Positions 9,501 to 21,100 of a DNA stretch of 64,000 nucleotides are shown here, piece by piece. The stretch is taken from positions 11,791,795-11,855,794 of the forward strand of contig NC_134280.1 in the NCBI RefSeq assembly GCF_949628215.1. The letters run 5' to 3'. Made by a program: the position numbers and the translations under genes. Numbering within the stretch: position 1 is the first letter of the stretch; each line of letters begins with the position of its first letter. Origin of the DNA: Phalacrocorax aristotelis (Eukaryota > Chordata > Aves > Suliformes > Phalacrocoracidae). The notes beneath the pieces were generated by a model. That model searched no databases, was not told where the DNA came from, and worked only from the letters and a program-made list of their open reading frames with translations.

Positions 9501-11808
9501 CTAGATCCACTTGTGACCACATCTTCAATGATCAAGCATGTTTCTCCTGGATTAATGGTACCTTCTACCAGCCGCTTAGTACCTTAAAAATAAAAGGCAA
9601 ACACTTCACTAGATGAAGAAAGCTTAAAAGACCCCAAAAAAACCTTAAAAGTCCCAAAACTTTAACTCACTAATCTAATAAGGATCATATTTGTTCCACG
9701 TATTTGCAAGCATACACTGCAGCATATCCTGAAGTCAAATGGAACTGGAATTCAAGAGACTAGGAATTTCACATTCACTGTCAGTACGGAGAGGTAATTT
9801 CTTTAGTTATTACCCGATAACAGTTATCACAGTTCTTACCACAGCTCGGTCTCTGACTTGTAATTCAATTCATAAACTGTTACTTCTCCAAGTTAATAAA
9901 GTATTTCTTTATGTTTCCAGAAGTTACATTCCATTAAGAAAACTGAGATATTGTTAACTACACAAATTTAAATCTTTGGATAAGATGACTACAGGAGTCT
10001 ATTACTGCCATGAATTGAATGCTCAGAATCACAAAACTATTTTCTCCGGTTATTTAAAACATCTTTACAGCAGCCAAGTTATTGGTACTCTTCAGCATAT
10101 TTCCTGGTTCCCACAGGCAGTATTCTGTGCTTAATGCGCCTGTTAGAACAATTAGGAGTAGAGCCCCGAATGCCTTTGCCCTAACCAACAACAGGCACAT
10201 GTCCATGAAAGGCCTCCTGGGGGGTAGCAACAAAGGATGCCTGGCTTTCCCAGAAAGCAGCAAGCAGCTGCCACTGTGGTGCTTAGACCGTGGCAGCCTA
10301 GAGAACACGTGTACGCACAGCTTTGCAATCCATGTGGCAGGAGAAACCTTGAGCCAGGCAGTTAACTGCTGTCACAACTGACTTGTCCTTCACGAGAAGG
10401 AACAGCAAACATTTTCACGCCTGGCACGCTGACTAACATAGGAGAAACGTTTAGTAGAAACATGGGAGAAACAAGCATGCTTTCTAACTAAATACTGTTG
10501 GAAGAGTATAGCTCTTATCATATGCAGAAATACAGTTGCTACCGTAGGTTGACGCTTCAGTCTTCTCTCCCCCTTCCTCTATCAAAATTAAATAAATGGT
10601 TCATTGGGTAGAGAACTGCTTCTCACCTGGTCCACCCTGCCTGCTGACTACAGGGCTACAGGATACAAAAGAAAAGGGGGTTTGAAAAGTAAATGAAGAA
10701 GTGGCTAGAAAGGTTCCTCTTGAAGTCAGTATGCAAAAAGTTCTCTTTGGGGGTGAAGTGTGGCACTGTCTCAGCATATCAGAGAAACCGAGTTATAAAT
10801 CTTGGTTTCCGGAAGAAGCTACTAAGCCAGAACCATGGTATTGGTGCCAAGGGAAAAAAGGTACTGCTGAAGAAAAGAAACAAACGGAAAACCCCACAGA
10901 CAAAGAAACCAACCCCCCCACCTCGAGTCTCCAAACTTGCAGCCTAATCAGCAACCAGCTGGGAGAGCCTGATCAGGTTGGGATGCTGCGGGAGGTACGT
11001 TTTAGGGGGAAAAGGGGCTGCTTCTTGAGTTGGGACTGGTAACATTAAACTGGAGTGGAGATGCTGCACGTTGCAAAAGAACCACAAATGTATAAAGCAA
11101 CTTCCCAAACAAGGCACCGATTAAACACAAACTCTTGATTTGAAGGTTTTACCATAGTCTTTGGCTTCCTTCCTCCGTATAAGCATTGGAATCTGATTTT
11201 CGGAGCAGATGATTGTGGCCAGCGGCAGTGCTGTGTAAGGAACGCCGCACAGGCAGTCGTACTTGAGACCCGCATCTCTGGCCGTCTGAAAGAGAAGATC
11301 TGCAACCTGGAAAGGAAAAAACAAAGATTTTTTTTCTTTTTTAAGAGTCAGACTGGTGCGAACGTGTCTAAACACACGAATCACCGAGGGAAGCACCGCA
11401 AACGCGCGAAGGGCCCTCTCCTGCACGCGATTTCGCAGCCCTAGTCCCCGCGGCGAGCGGAGCGCGCGGCGCCCGCCGCCCCGCCCCGCCCCGCGCGGGC
11501 TCTCCGGAGGGGCCCCGCCGGCGCTGCCTCCCCTCCCGCGGCTCAGAGCGACTCTTCCCCCGGGGAGAGGCACGGAGACACCGGGACCCCTGGGACACGG
11601 CACGGGGAGGCGCTTCCCGGGCTTCCCCCCCCACCCCCGGGCCACCCCCCCGGCCCCGCACCCGTCGCAGGAGGAGCGGGTGGGAGACGAGGCACCGCAG
11701 GTCGATGTAGACGGGGGAAGCGCGGCCGCTCTTGAGCACGAAGTCGCCGAAGCGGAGGGCGCCCGCCTCGCGCAGCACCGCCGCCACCTGCCCCGCCGCC
11801 GCCGCCAT
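6405..11808 (-). CDS. UMPS: UMP synthase, complete gene (six coding exons)
   Basis: Bifunctional cytosolic enzyme for the last two steps of de novo pyrimidine synthesis: orotate + PRPP to OMP, then OMP to UMP + CO2. Joining 11662-11808, 11153-11306, 8914-9582, 8062-8237, 7391-7505 and 6405-6586 gives 1443 nt, 480 residues, the same length I recall for the mammalian protein. All introns are GT-AG and all phases agree. Residues 1 to about 200 form the OPRT domain, with the PRPP loop [11 protein letters not shown] at about 118-128. The OMP decarboxylase domain follows a basic linker and carries KTHIDIL and the catalytic motif [12 protein letters not shown] (Asp308, Lys310, Asp313). Compared with the human protein as I recall it, the linker is about four residues shorter and the C terminus about four longer (ends ICAED). 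The promoter is a CpG island without a TATA box, as in housekeeping genes. Confidence 0.97.
7391..7505 (-). CDS. UMPS: UMPS coding exon 5
   Basis: 115 nt between acceptor cttctccag and donor gtaac. It encodes about residues 383-421 of the decarboxylase domain ([20 protein letters not shown]), the loop that closes over the substrate. It starts in phase 0 and ends after one base of a glycine codon. Confidence 0.95.
8062..8237 (-). CDS. UMPS: UMPS coding exon 4
   Basis: 176 nt, acceptor gttctcag, donor gtaagt. It encodes about residues 324-382 of the decarboxylase barrel ([17 protein letters not shown] and the [13 protein letters not shown] segment). Phases match exons 3 and 5. Confidence 0.96.
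8705..8858 (-). repeat. CR1 LINE 3' fragment in UMPS intron 3
   Basis: The plus strand reads ATTGGAAGGGACCTCTGGAG and goes on through the CAGGTTGCTGAGGGCC and CAACCTGTGCCAGTGC blocks. This is the reverse complement of a CR1 tail. It is 5'-truncated, degraded, and in the same sense as UMPS. It ends about 55 bases from the exon 3 donor. Confidence 0.8.
8914..9582 (-). CDS. UMPS: UMPS coding exon 3 (OPRT end, linker, decarboxylase active site)
   Basis: 669 nt, the largest exon, between acceptor tttttaag and donor gtgatt. It carries the PRPP-binding loop of OPRT, the interdomain linker and the first part of the decarboxylase domain with its catalytic Asp/Lys cluster. The donor lies about 50 bases from a CR1 fragment in the following intron. 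Confidence 0.96.
9583..11152 (-). other. UMPS: UMPS intron 2
   Basis: About 1.57 kb of intron. It holds short chance frames on both strands and no repeat I recognise. I see no extra exon. Confidence 0.7.
11153..11306 (-). CDS. UMPS: UMPS coding exon 2
   Basis: 154 nt, acceptor cctttccag, donor gtaaaa. It encodes about residues 50-101 of the OPRT domain ([20 protein letters not shown] and [12 protein letters not shown]). It starts in phase 0 and ends one base into a glycine codon. Confidence 0.96.
11662..11808 (-). CDS. UMPS: UMPS coding exon 1 with start codon
   Basis: 49 codons from ATG 11806-11808 to donor gtgcgg. It starts with an Ala-rich leader and then has the conserved OPRT opening [20 protein letters not shown] chose this ATG because it lies about 20 residues before that motif, as in other vertebrates, and a G follows it. 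The frame stays open upstream into GC-rich DNA, but that part lacks conserved sequence. Confidence 0.93.
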
Positions 11809-11887
11809 GCCCCCGCGCGCCGCCCCGGCGCCGCCAGATGACGGAGGAGCGCGGGGCGGGGTGCGACGGCGGGGGCACCCCCCCCCC

Positions 11888-12028
11888 GGGACCCGCCGGC
11901 CCCTGCCGGCCCCCGCCGGGACCGATCGCCCCCTGCCGGCCCCCCCCGGGACCGATCGCCCCCTGCCGGACCCCCCCCCCCCCCCGGGACCGATCGCCCC
12001 CTGCCGGCCCCCGTTCCCGCGCTGCCGG
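11888..12028. repeat. GC-rich minisatellite upstream of UMPS
   Basis: Three exact copies of a 22-base core (GGGACCGATCGCCCCCTGCC plus GG) occur at 11918-11939, 11948-11969 and 11986-12007. Their starts are 30 and 38 bases apart, and they are separated by C-runs of varying length. A diverged copy precedes them (11888-11909) and a partial one follows near 12022. It lies 80-220 bases upstream of the UMPS ATG. Confidence 0.85.
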
Positions 12029-12360
12029 GACCAGCCCCGCACGGCGCAGTGCCCCGCGCCCTCCCCGCGCCTGAGGCCCAGCCGCTGCCGTCCCGCGCCC
12101 GGGGAGGCCCCCGTTTTGCTGGGAGCCGAGGCGTGGTGCTCCGGCTCCCGGGGCGGCCCCCGAGGGCTGCTCGGTCCCTGGGCTGATGCAGGTAAGGCCG
12201 AGGGCTGGCTGCAGCGCGGGTCCCTTGCGCTGGTTTCTGTGGACGTTCCTCCGAAAAAAGATGAGCTGAGCAAAGCGACCAGCTCTGAGCCTTCAAGGCC
12301 CCAGAAAGATTGCCACACGTGTGAAATGAGACTGACCCGGTCTTCTCTGAACAATTGTTA

Positions 12361-12366
12361 TTTAAT
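12361..12366 (-). terminator. KALRN: Candidate distal KALRN poly(A) signal ATTAAA
   Basis: ATTAAA on the minus strand, preceded over about 350 bases by U-rich, UTR-like sequence with TGTAAATATTTCC-type motifs. If used, the KALRN 3' UTR would be about 5.2 kb and end roughly 550 bases before the UMPS ATG. This is inference only. Confidence 0.3.
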
Positions 12367-15300
12367 CAAAAAAGCCCAGAAACTGCATCATTAGTATGCT
12401 CTATTTATAGGAATGAAAGGACAGAAGATGTACAGTTCGAAGCTACATCTGTAGATGATCTTATATACTGCAGTATAGTTATAACGACATGGGACAGCAA
12501 GTAGTCACCTCACAACAGTACACATGAGTGATTAGACTTACAAAGGAAATATTTACAAACTTACATTTACAAAAACAACATTGTGTGCATACAAAATGAA
12601 ACTCGCAATAAAACTGAAGGTACATTTAAGGCAGACCAGCAATACACTGAAATAATTAAGGCTGTGGAATTACTTTGCACCTTGAAAAACGCTGAGCTGT
12701 TAGCAATACTGTTTCTTTTTTCCTCCTTCAGTTGATTGTTGCAAAGATTGAAAAGCATCAATATTTCCCAACTGTTTGCTCTTATCTCAGGTTGGTTGGT
12801 TTGTTTTTTTTTTCACTTTCTATTGCATTTGCCTTCCAAAAGTTATCAGCAAATTGACCTCAGTGGCAGAGCAACACTGAACAGTTTGGTAGAAAGAGAA
12901 GTAAAAGCACCAGCATCAGAAGTAGGACATGAAGGTGACATATGGCTTGAGTAGAGAAAATGTTAGTTTTTCACTAGCTCCATAATAAAGACTACAGTTA
13001 CAGTGAATATTCAGCATCCTGACGCTATGGTAACACTCACCACTACACAGATCCCAGAATGAAAATTGATCACTTGATGGCAGCGTGCAGTCAGCCTAGT
13101 AAAATGGGATTTGATTTTGTTTCCTAGGGAAAGCACCATTTTCTGATGGGACATGAAAGAATGAGCTGGAAAATCCAAGCCCGGTGTTAGAGGAGAATTT
13201 ACCTCTGCAGTGAAAGCAGACACTGCAAGGTGGCCAAACAAAACCAGGTGCTTAGCTTAGCCCTGTGAGCATTAATTATCTGTTAGACCTTTGTCTATAC
13301 AGACTACCCTTTACATCTGTCTCAGAAGTTTGTATTATCCCAGGTCACTTGATGCAGTCCCCTCATTGCAAGGGTATTAACATATGGTTATATATAGTCC
13401 GGTCGTAATGTGCGGTTCTGCATTTAGTCTTTATTCATGGTATTTGTAACAAAGGCCTAAGAGCATCATCAGAAATGCTAATGAACTCCACTGAAGCCAC
13501 AGAACTCATACAGGCCGGCTGAGAACTAAGCTGTCTCAGCTTAGTTTAACTTAGTTTAAAAGTAAAATGTTTGTAAAGATAAATGTTACTGAAAAAAAAA
13601 TAGAGTCATTTAAAATCAAAGGGCAGTAAGACTAAACAAGGCTTGTGGGTACAAGTAGGAAGAGAGAAATGTTATAAATTTTAAAGCCTGGATTGCTTTA
13701 AAATATTAAAGTCTAAAACCCTGGACTGGCTGTGTGTCATCCCTGTATTAACACGCGTAGGGGCTTGGTAGCTTGGTGCGGAGGGGGGATCTCCCACAGA
13801 GCAGCAAGCGCTTGGGATGGCTGATGGGAGGTGACAATGTTTTCCTGTTCAATGGTTGAGTGAAACGGCCTGGCCTGGTGGCTCCAAGTGGAGCAGAGAG
13901 TGAGAGAGGCGAGTTAGTTTCTCATTGCTATGTGTGTTCATTAAATGTAGCCATCTTAAATAACAAGCGCCGCGTGTCACCGTGCCCTCCGGGCTCTGTT
14001 TCACTGGCGCCTTTGCTGCTGCCTTCCTCAGGCCTGTCACCCAGCCCAGTGCCGGAGGACACTGTGAGCTTTGCGTGACATCAAGCGTACTCTGATGTCA
14101 GCGCAGGGTAAGAGCACCGTGAAGATGTCTGAGAGTGGTGGCTGTGTGCATAGCGCCAGTCTGCACCGAGCTCGTGGTGCTCTGTCGCTAGTGTTGCTGT
14201 TGGTCATTCTAGCTGGTGTGAGGCTGCCGCGGAAGCTAGAGGGTGCAGCTACCATCACGCCTTCATTCTGCTGTCTTGGGAATACCCTGAGTGGTAAAGC
14301 TGCAGGCAGAAATCGTCCCCTTGGAGTCAGTTGCTCTCTAAGGAGCTTTGTAAAGGCGTAACAGAGTGTTATGAGAAACTGTTTCCCCATGATTGTTACA
14401 GGCAATATTGCATGCACAAAAAAGTCCCGCAGTTGGAGAATGCTGCAAAGGGGTTTGGCTGCGGTGCAAATGGGGTTGGCTGTGGTGTTTCTCATCCAGT
14501 GGCCTCACTCCAGGTCCACTTACTGAGCTTCGGTAATCTCTTTACAACAGAGTTACAGTTTACAACAGAGTTACAGGACACAGATTGGCTGCAAAAGACC
14601 TCGAGAGATTAAGGTCAGAATACTTCCTCTGTATTTATCATATGGCAGCATTTCATGTCAACTTGATATTATTCAGGCAAAAGAAATCTTTGAGGTAAAA
14701 TACAAGAATTGTTGATAATCACAAACATATCTGGAAGTACTACCAGGTTCAAGTTTTCCTGAACGTGCTGTAAGAATAGCGGTGCCCAGAAAGAGGAGTT
14801 CTCTAACACGAATATGGAAAAAGCAGAACCATAAAGGAAAGCAACCCCGTAACATTCAAAATCTTCAGAGTTTAGCACTTCCAGCTCTCCATTGATGAGG
14901 AATCTCTTTTCTGAATCAGAGCACCAATACCTAAACATGTATCCTCTTTCAGCCTTTTGGGGTTTTTTTTCTGTTATTTGATAGCAATGAGAGGCTTAGA
15001 TATTCCCTTAAACAATCCAGCTTTTCCTCCCTGTGCGTCCAAAGTGTCTGCTGTTGCAGTTTGAGATGAGAATGCAGGAGGCAGGAAAATAAAATGATAA
15101 ATAACTCCATATTTCATGTGATACATGAGAATTCGTTTGTATTAATGCCAGGCAGAAAGACTGTGGATTAAACTGTACCCACATGCCTAATAAAAGCTGT
15201 GGGTTTTATAAACCTCACTTCCATAAATATTTTTTTAAGGGCAGCACAATCACAGTGCAAAGAGCCAGCTTTGACAAATAGGAAGAAGTACAAACAGTCC

Positions 15301-16385
15301 TCTAGTGAGAAAGTACCTGAGGCTGGTGCTAATTAAAGACACCCCTTGATGCCTGCTGTCTGAAGAAGTTTCGGTTGCTAAGAAATCACGTACTTCGCAC
15401 TCTTGCTCAGGATGAGAGTCTGGTCTTTTTCTAAGAGGTCCTGCTGGATTGCTTAGAAAATTAGCTGCTGCACTACAGAGGGGAACTGAGATAGGTTCCA
15501 GCTGATCCAGAAGGTTTAGCCTTCTGTGAACATGGTCTCTTTCAAGCCTTTCCACAAATTCCTCCTGTACTAGATTTCTCTCCATCAGCCACACAGCCTT
15601 GTATGCTGTTTCTGACTCTGCTCAGGCACCCAGGCTCACCCTTCTGACTGTGGCTCCTCGACCTCAAGGCCTGTTCTTGTATTGCATGCGCGCAGTGCTG
15701 ACCGTTGGGGTTTTTTTGCTGTGCCTCCTCCACTAGCAAAATACTGACCACTCCAGCATACTGATAGAGCAAGCACAAAGGGAAGGGCCAGGTCTCCTAC
15801 CTGCCGTGAAACTGAGCTTGGAGGTGGATCAAGAAAAGGGCTAGCAGAGCCCTGAGAATTTAACAGTACTTGCAGAGTAGCTCCACCACCTGCTGGCAGA
15901 GACAGCTTTTACTCCTGCAAATATATTGCAGGCTTACAGTGCAGTTACTTGGATGGTAAATGACATTTTACTTTTGCCCTTACAAGAGAGTCTATACTGA
16001 GCACACGTGGTCAGATCCAGCCCTTTTCCTTAGGAAAACCTTTGGTAATGACTGACGTTTCCCATTACAGGCAGAGCAAGGGCATTCAGCAGTGAGACAA
16101 AGTCCTTGCATCCTAGTGGGACAAAAAAAATCTCTTTGATCGTCACCCTACAAGGCTGTAGAGTTTTATGGTACGGCAGCAGGATGGGAAGCACCAGCCG
16201 GGGAGGTGTTTCCCCTCACAGTCCCACTGCGAAAGAGGAAGATTTGGCCAGCCTATGAACTGCTGAATTGTTGATGCAGGCTCCCTGTGTTGGTTATACT
16301 TAAGGCTGGCTCCGTCACTGTAACATAAATTTGATGGTGTTGCAACTTGGCTTGCAAGAGAGAAATGTTTTAGATGTGAATATTT

Positions 16386-17609
16386 TTTATTTTATTACAA
16401 ATTAGGCTTTGGACATGAAAATATCCTCATGAATGCTTTGGTGATGAGGTGCCTAATAGCGGCTGAGAGATATTTACAAGTTTGGAAAAGAAACAAATGA
16501 CATACTTTAAACACTGAAAACAATTTTCAAGCTGTAAGCACAAGGATGAACTCACCACTCCCACTGCACTCTGAGAGGCTTAGATGGACTTTGGGCCAAG
16601 CAATTCTGAAGCTAGGAATGGAACGGGATCCTTTATATATATATATTTTTTTATATATGATACAATATATGTATACTGAAAACCTGTGATAGAAAAAAAT
16701 TGTCTTAATCATCTACTTTACAGATACTGCAAAAATTGGACAGAGCCTTTTCTCGATGCACAGGTTTCGCAAAAGGTTTCTGTACAGTGTGTATAAAATG
16801 CTTTTAAAAAACCCATTATAGTCCCATTGTGCTTAGTCAAAACCAGCTGTATGCTCCAGTGAATTCATTGCCTTATTCATAGCTCCGAAAGGTACTGCAT
16901 GTTGACTTGACACTGCAGAAAGCCCAAGGATTAATGGGGGATTTTGGTCTGAGCACTACCACGCAAAGAGAGTGTATCTAAGCCACCCCACCGCAGGAGA
17001 TGATCCAGCAGTGGTCAAGCCTGATCTTGCATGTCCTACGCAGGCAAAGTGCCCACTGAAATCATGGCAGACCCAGGCATATGGGGCGTGCAAAATCTGT
17101 TAAACTGCAGCAGGCTTGCAATGATTTCAGCAAAAACTGACTTCAGTCCAGTCCTGCAGTACGTGCTAAGGTCAGCCTAGTCTCATTCCCCCCCACTATC
17201 CTACTCCTAATCTCTCATATATTTTGAAGTCCATTCAGCAAGATCAAGAAGATTTCTTATAAGGCTGCCTCACAAAGATTAAGGCAACTGCAATTTTGGC
17301 TCTTGTTTCCAGTTGGTGTTTGCTTCCCGCAGTCCTTTTTGGCGGTAGATGTGCCAATACCACGTGTCCCAAGAGGAGCCCGCCAAGGGGAGGGAGCAGG
17401 TACCTGCCGCTGTTACCTGCTCTACTTTGGTCCCGAGGAACTGGGCAGGTACTACCACCTCTGCCATGATTTGTACCCTGCAGCTGGGGAAGCCACGTGA
17501 AATGCAAACGCTGAGTACGGGACTATGTACAGACAGATCTGCTTTGCGCCTGCTCGCTCCCTGCGCCTTGCCTCAGGACCACCGGTGTAGGACCCCAGGG
17601 ATGGAGGCA
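16386..17609 (-). other. KALRN: KALRN 3' UTR, proximal form
   Basis: Sequence after the kalirin stop. The first clear minus-strand AATAAA hexamers are two overlapping copies at 16386-16396, about 1.2 kb past the stop. A further one is at 13430-13435. Which site is used is not visible. Confidence 0.45.
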
Positions 17610-18155
17610 TTACGTGCCTGGGTTCAGCCTGCTCATCAGGAAACTCTTGACACTGGGAACCGGGTGCACGTCATACTGGTGCCTGCGGCGCTCGATGAAG
17701 GAAGCCAAGCGGGAGGTATCTAGTGGGATCTTGGAATAGCTGCCGTTGTGTGGCTGCAGCCACGGATGCTGTAAACAAGTGGCTGCCGTCGGCCTTCTCC
17801 TGAAGTCTTCCTGGAGGATAACATTGATGAAATCCCTGGCAGCATGACTCACATTGGAGAAGTACTCTGGCGGGAAGCTGAAATCTACTCTACACACATT
17901 GATACAAGTCTCTTCTTTGCTTTCATCCAGGAACGGAGAGACACCACTTAACATGACGTAGGTGAGGACCCCAATGCTCCAGATATCTGTGCTCAAGGAG
18001 ACAGGAAGGCCTTGGATAACTTCAGGAGCTGCAAATTCCGGGTTTCCGAGGAGGTGGTGGACATGGTAATGACCTGTGATCTGAACTGCATCTTCCAAAT
18101 CAATGATCTTGACACGAGGTACTGGGATTCTTAAATCAATTAGTAGATTTTCTGG
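17610..18155 (-). CDS. KALRN: KALRN last exon: kinase C lobe and C terminus
   Basis: 546 nt, acceptor ttttgaacag, stop TAA at 17610-17612. It encodes [20 protein letters not shown], with DLE at the DFG position, then the APE motif (FAAPEVIQG), [19 protein letters not shown], and [13 protein letters not shown]. It ends in the tail [11 protein letters not shown]. Confidence 0.96.
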   Translation of the reverse strand, partial: PENLLIDLRIPVPRVKIIDLEDAVQITGHYHVHHLLGNPEFAAPEVIQGLPVSLSTDIWSIGVLTYVMLSGVSPFLDESKEETCINVCRVDFSFPPEYFSNVSHAARDFINVILQEDFRRRPTAATCLQHPWLQPHNGSYSKIPLDTSRLASFIERRRHQYDVHPVPSVKSFLMSRLNPGT

Positions 18156-21100
18156 CTGTTCAAAAGATAATAAAAACTTAATTATATTATATTTTTGCAA
18201 ATAAAATATGCAGATTTCATTTAGGTTTAATAGCTAATCAAAACTTGCATTTAATCAGATGCGCGAGGTACAGATCAGGAGAATGCATGACAAGGAACCA
18301 GCTCAGCTGATGTTTACACTGCTGTAAGTTCAGATCGATGCTGAAATTGCAATGACAATATCCTCTTTTGCATTAGGGCACCACACTGGGATTTTGCACT
18401 TTGACCCAAATACTCACAGTTTATTTTCCCAAACTAATCTCTACAGATTAAGAGCACTGACAGATTTTTGAATTTTGATAAGACTTGTATATCTTTGATC
18501 AGTTTATTTAGATTCCATTTGTTTACATGACAACTGGATACATAAATGTGCATAACTTGTAGCAGAAATGTTCTTCATGAAGTAAATATTCAACTTTGCT
18601 GCGAGTACCACGTATCCTGGGAGGCACTCTGGTGCGTGCCGTTATTGTTGCTGTCAGTTGACACGGATGGAGCTGCCAGCTCCCTTATAAACACCAGCAC
18701 ACAGTCATGCCTTCCAAGCCAGAGTGCGATTATATTTCATCCCAGTTGGTTTTCCCTCTGTTTTACCAACTCTTTCAGTATTTAAAATCTCTCTCTCTCA
18801 GTGGGAGATGCTGAGCATTGCCTATACACTTTGCTCCAGGGACTTAACATGGATTTTCCTTCCTTTGTTGCCTCTGAGATGATTTCTGAGTTTACTTCTT
18901 GCATGCTCTCTAGAATCCCTTTTCTATCCCATAGCCCCTCATCCTCATGCATATTTTACTGCTGCCTCATGACTATATATATACAAAGCAAAGTTCACTA
19001 CACTGCTGTTCAAATCTCTGCTTGATCTTCTCTTGTGCAGTCTACATCAACAAAATCAACACGTTCTTGAACAGGATCCTGGGACAAGACAGTCCATGGC
19101 TAGGTGTGCTCTTGCTACCAGTGCATCTCCTGCTTCCCACTTAGCAACGGAAGGTGCTTTATATAGCATCCCTCATTCAGGAGAACTGTAAATAGGGCAC
19201 AGAAATTTGGCTTCCCACCTTGTTTCTGGGAAGTATCTTATGATCAAATAGATAATTCAGTGCAGTTTCTTACCTCCAAGTGATACCTACTTTTTGACAG
19301 GTCCTATAAATACAGCAGAAAATACAAACAATCCTACTGAAAGAAACCAGGATGATTTAGCCTTTTGGGACTAATGTTCACATAAGGTACTGTACAAAAG
19401 GAATCTTTATTTTGTAGTGGTAGTAGGCAGCAGAAGAATGAAAGCATCACTTCATCTGACATGCCTGGGGGTTGGAGAGTTGAGAAGAGACCTTGGAGCT
19501 GGATTGTCCACTATACAAGAAAGTTAAATTCATCTCTCATTCTCCATTTTTAATTGGCATTTAAGTCTGCAAAAAAATTATAGATTATCTGATACCTCTG
19601 GCAACCAGAATCAATGTTGCAGATCACAAAACTCAAAACAATTGATCATAACTTCAATCGCTAATTCTCTGTCATCTACGATAACAGGCATGTTGGCGAG
19701 GACAGCAGTACAATGCCAAATCCAGGACAGTACAGTGCCTCCTACCATGTGCGCTAACAAAAGGAGGTATGAGCTGTGCTAGTCTAATTGAGCATGACAT
19801 TAGAGAATGCCTAAATTTCTTCTCCACAATGCAGCTTGTTCTTCCTCTGAACCTCCCTCTGGGTGTATTTCCCACCCAGTTCCCCTCTCAGGCTCTGCAG
19901 CACAATGCAGCATGCTGCTTTGCTTTGTGCCTGCAAGCCCTCCCCACCTCCTGCTGCCTTGCACCCTCCCCTCCCCTTGCTTTGGGCTCTCCAGGGCACT
20001 GCTGCGGGTGTGAGGGAGACATGCTCCTTCTGGCTTGCCTGCGCACAAGCCAGCTCTGCTCAGGAGGCTTGGTAGCTGAGTTGGTACAGGTGTGAGCCCA
20101 AACCATACCCCGTGGATTTATCTAACTCCCCTTCACTCAGGTGCTAGTGTCATCTCACTCTTATCTCAGACATCCTCCTCCTCCTTCATTAAATTCCTCT
20201 TCCAGAAAGCCCTTGGGAACAAACCACTGAATCAAGGAAATAGGTGCATCTCTTGTCTGAAAGAAGAAAAAGACCTTGCGCTGCAGGCCAGTAAGTCCTT
20301 TCTCTGGTCAATAGGTCTGAAAGATAGTGCTTGTCCATTTAGTGATCATCTCTTTTGTGTACAGACTGCACCTCCTCCCTGTCTGTGCAGCTGAGAACTC
20401 TCTGTACCAGGGCACTGAATAATAGCATCATTCTCCTTTTTCCTTACCTTTATGTCTAAGTGAGCCACTCTGCAATTGTGAAGATACTGCAAGGCTTCCA
20501 TTGTGTCTCTTATATAGAAAGCGACTTTTTCCTCCATAAGTTCATCATGGTTCATTAGATAATCTAAGAGACGACCATCATCCATCCTACAAACAAATCA
20601 AACCCTGCACATTAAAGATCACATGGTACCTCTAGGAACAGTTAATATTTGAAAACAAAATTGCAGTGGAAACTTTGTGACCTAAAAATGGAGGAAAATA
20701 AAATGCAAGATCTGATGAGTATTTAATGATATCTCAGATCCTGCAGGCCATGCAAGTGGTAGGATGATTAATCCTCAGTTGTTATCTCCAGTCCTTGAAG
20801 ATTTTAGCAACAGTCTCAAAGTAAACTAATTTGCTTAAGGATGGATTCAAGAGAGGCAATTCCTTTGAAAACAGATCCTCTTAATTACTTGGATTCATCT
20901 ATCTATTTATAGAGCTGATTGCATAATGCAGAAAAAAAATCACTGACATGTTCAGCTGTTAATATGTTCTGTGGGAAAACTAACCCAATAAAAGTTTTCC
21001 ACCCAGTTTTATTTATCTGTGTAAAAAACCCAAGCAAATAGCCCAAATATACTTTGTTGGATATACTGTAACAAAGGAGCAGTTTGGATTTTGGTTGCGA

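Larger units (their letters stand above)
11400..12240. promoter_or_regulatory. UMPS: CpG-island promoter of UMPS
   Basis: A sharply GC- and CpG-rich block covers exon 1 and about 430 bases upstream of the start codon, in otherwise AT-rich surroundings. No TATA box is visible. The long open frames on both strands here come from the lack of A/T-rich stops. The transcription start cannot be placed from sequence alone. Confidence 0.8.
11809..17609. other. KALRN-UMPS intergenic spacer
   Basis: 5.8 kb between the UMPS start and the KALRN stop. The right part is KALRN 3' UTR and the left end is the UMPS promoter. Between them is AT-rich DNA with short frames only. The GC-richer piece at about 13740-14300 has small frames on both strands, none recognisable. 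There is a TA-rich run near 16635-16670. Confidence 0.7.

Noticed and set aside
11121-12394. Long open frames on both strands over the UMPS first exon and promoter
   Set aside because: They result from the GC-rich CpG island lacking stops. Only the spliced UMPS exons 1 and 2 within them show conserved protein sequence.
13849-14612. Several overlapping frames in the KALRN-UMPS spacer
   Set aside because: They occur on both strands at similar length with no family resemblance; most likely chance in a GC-richer patch.
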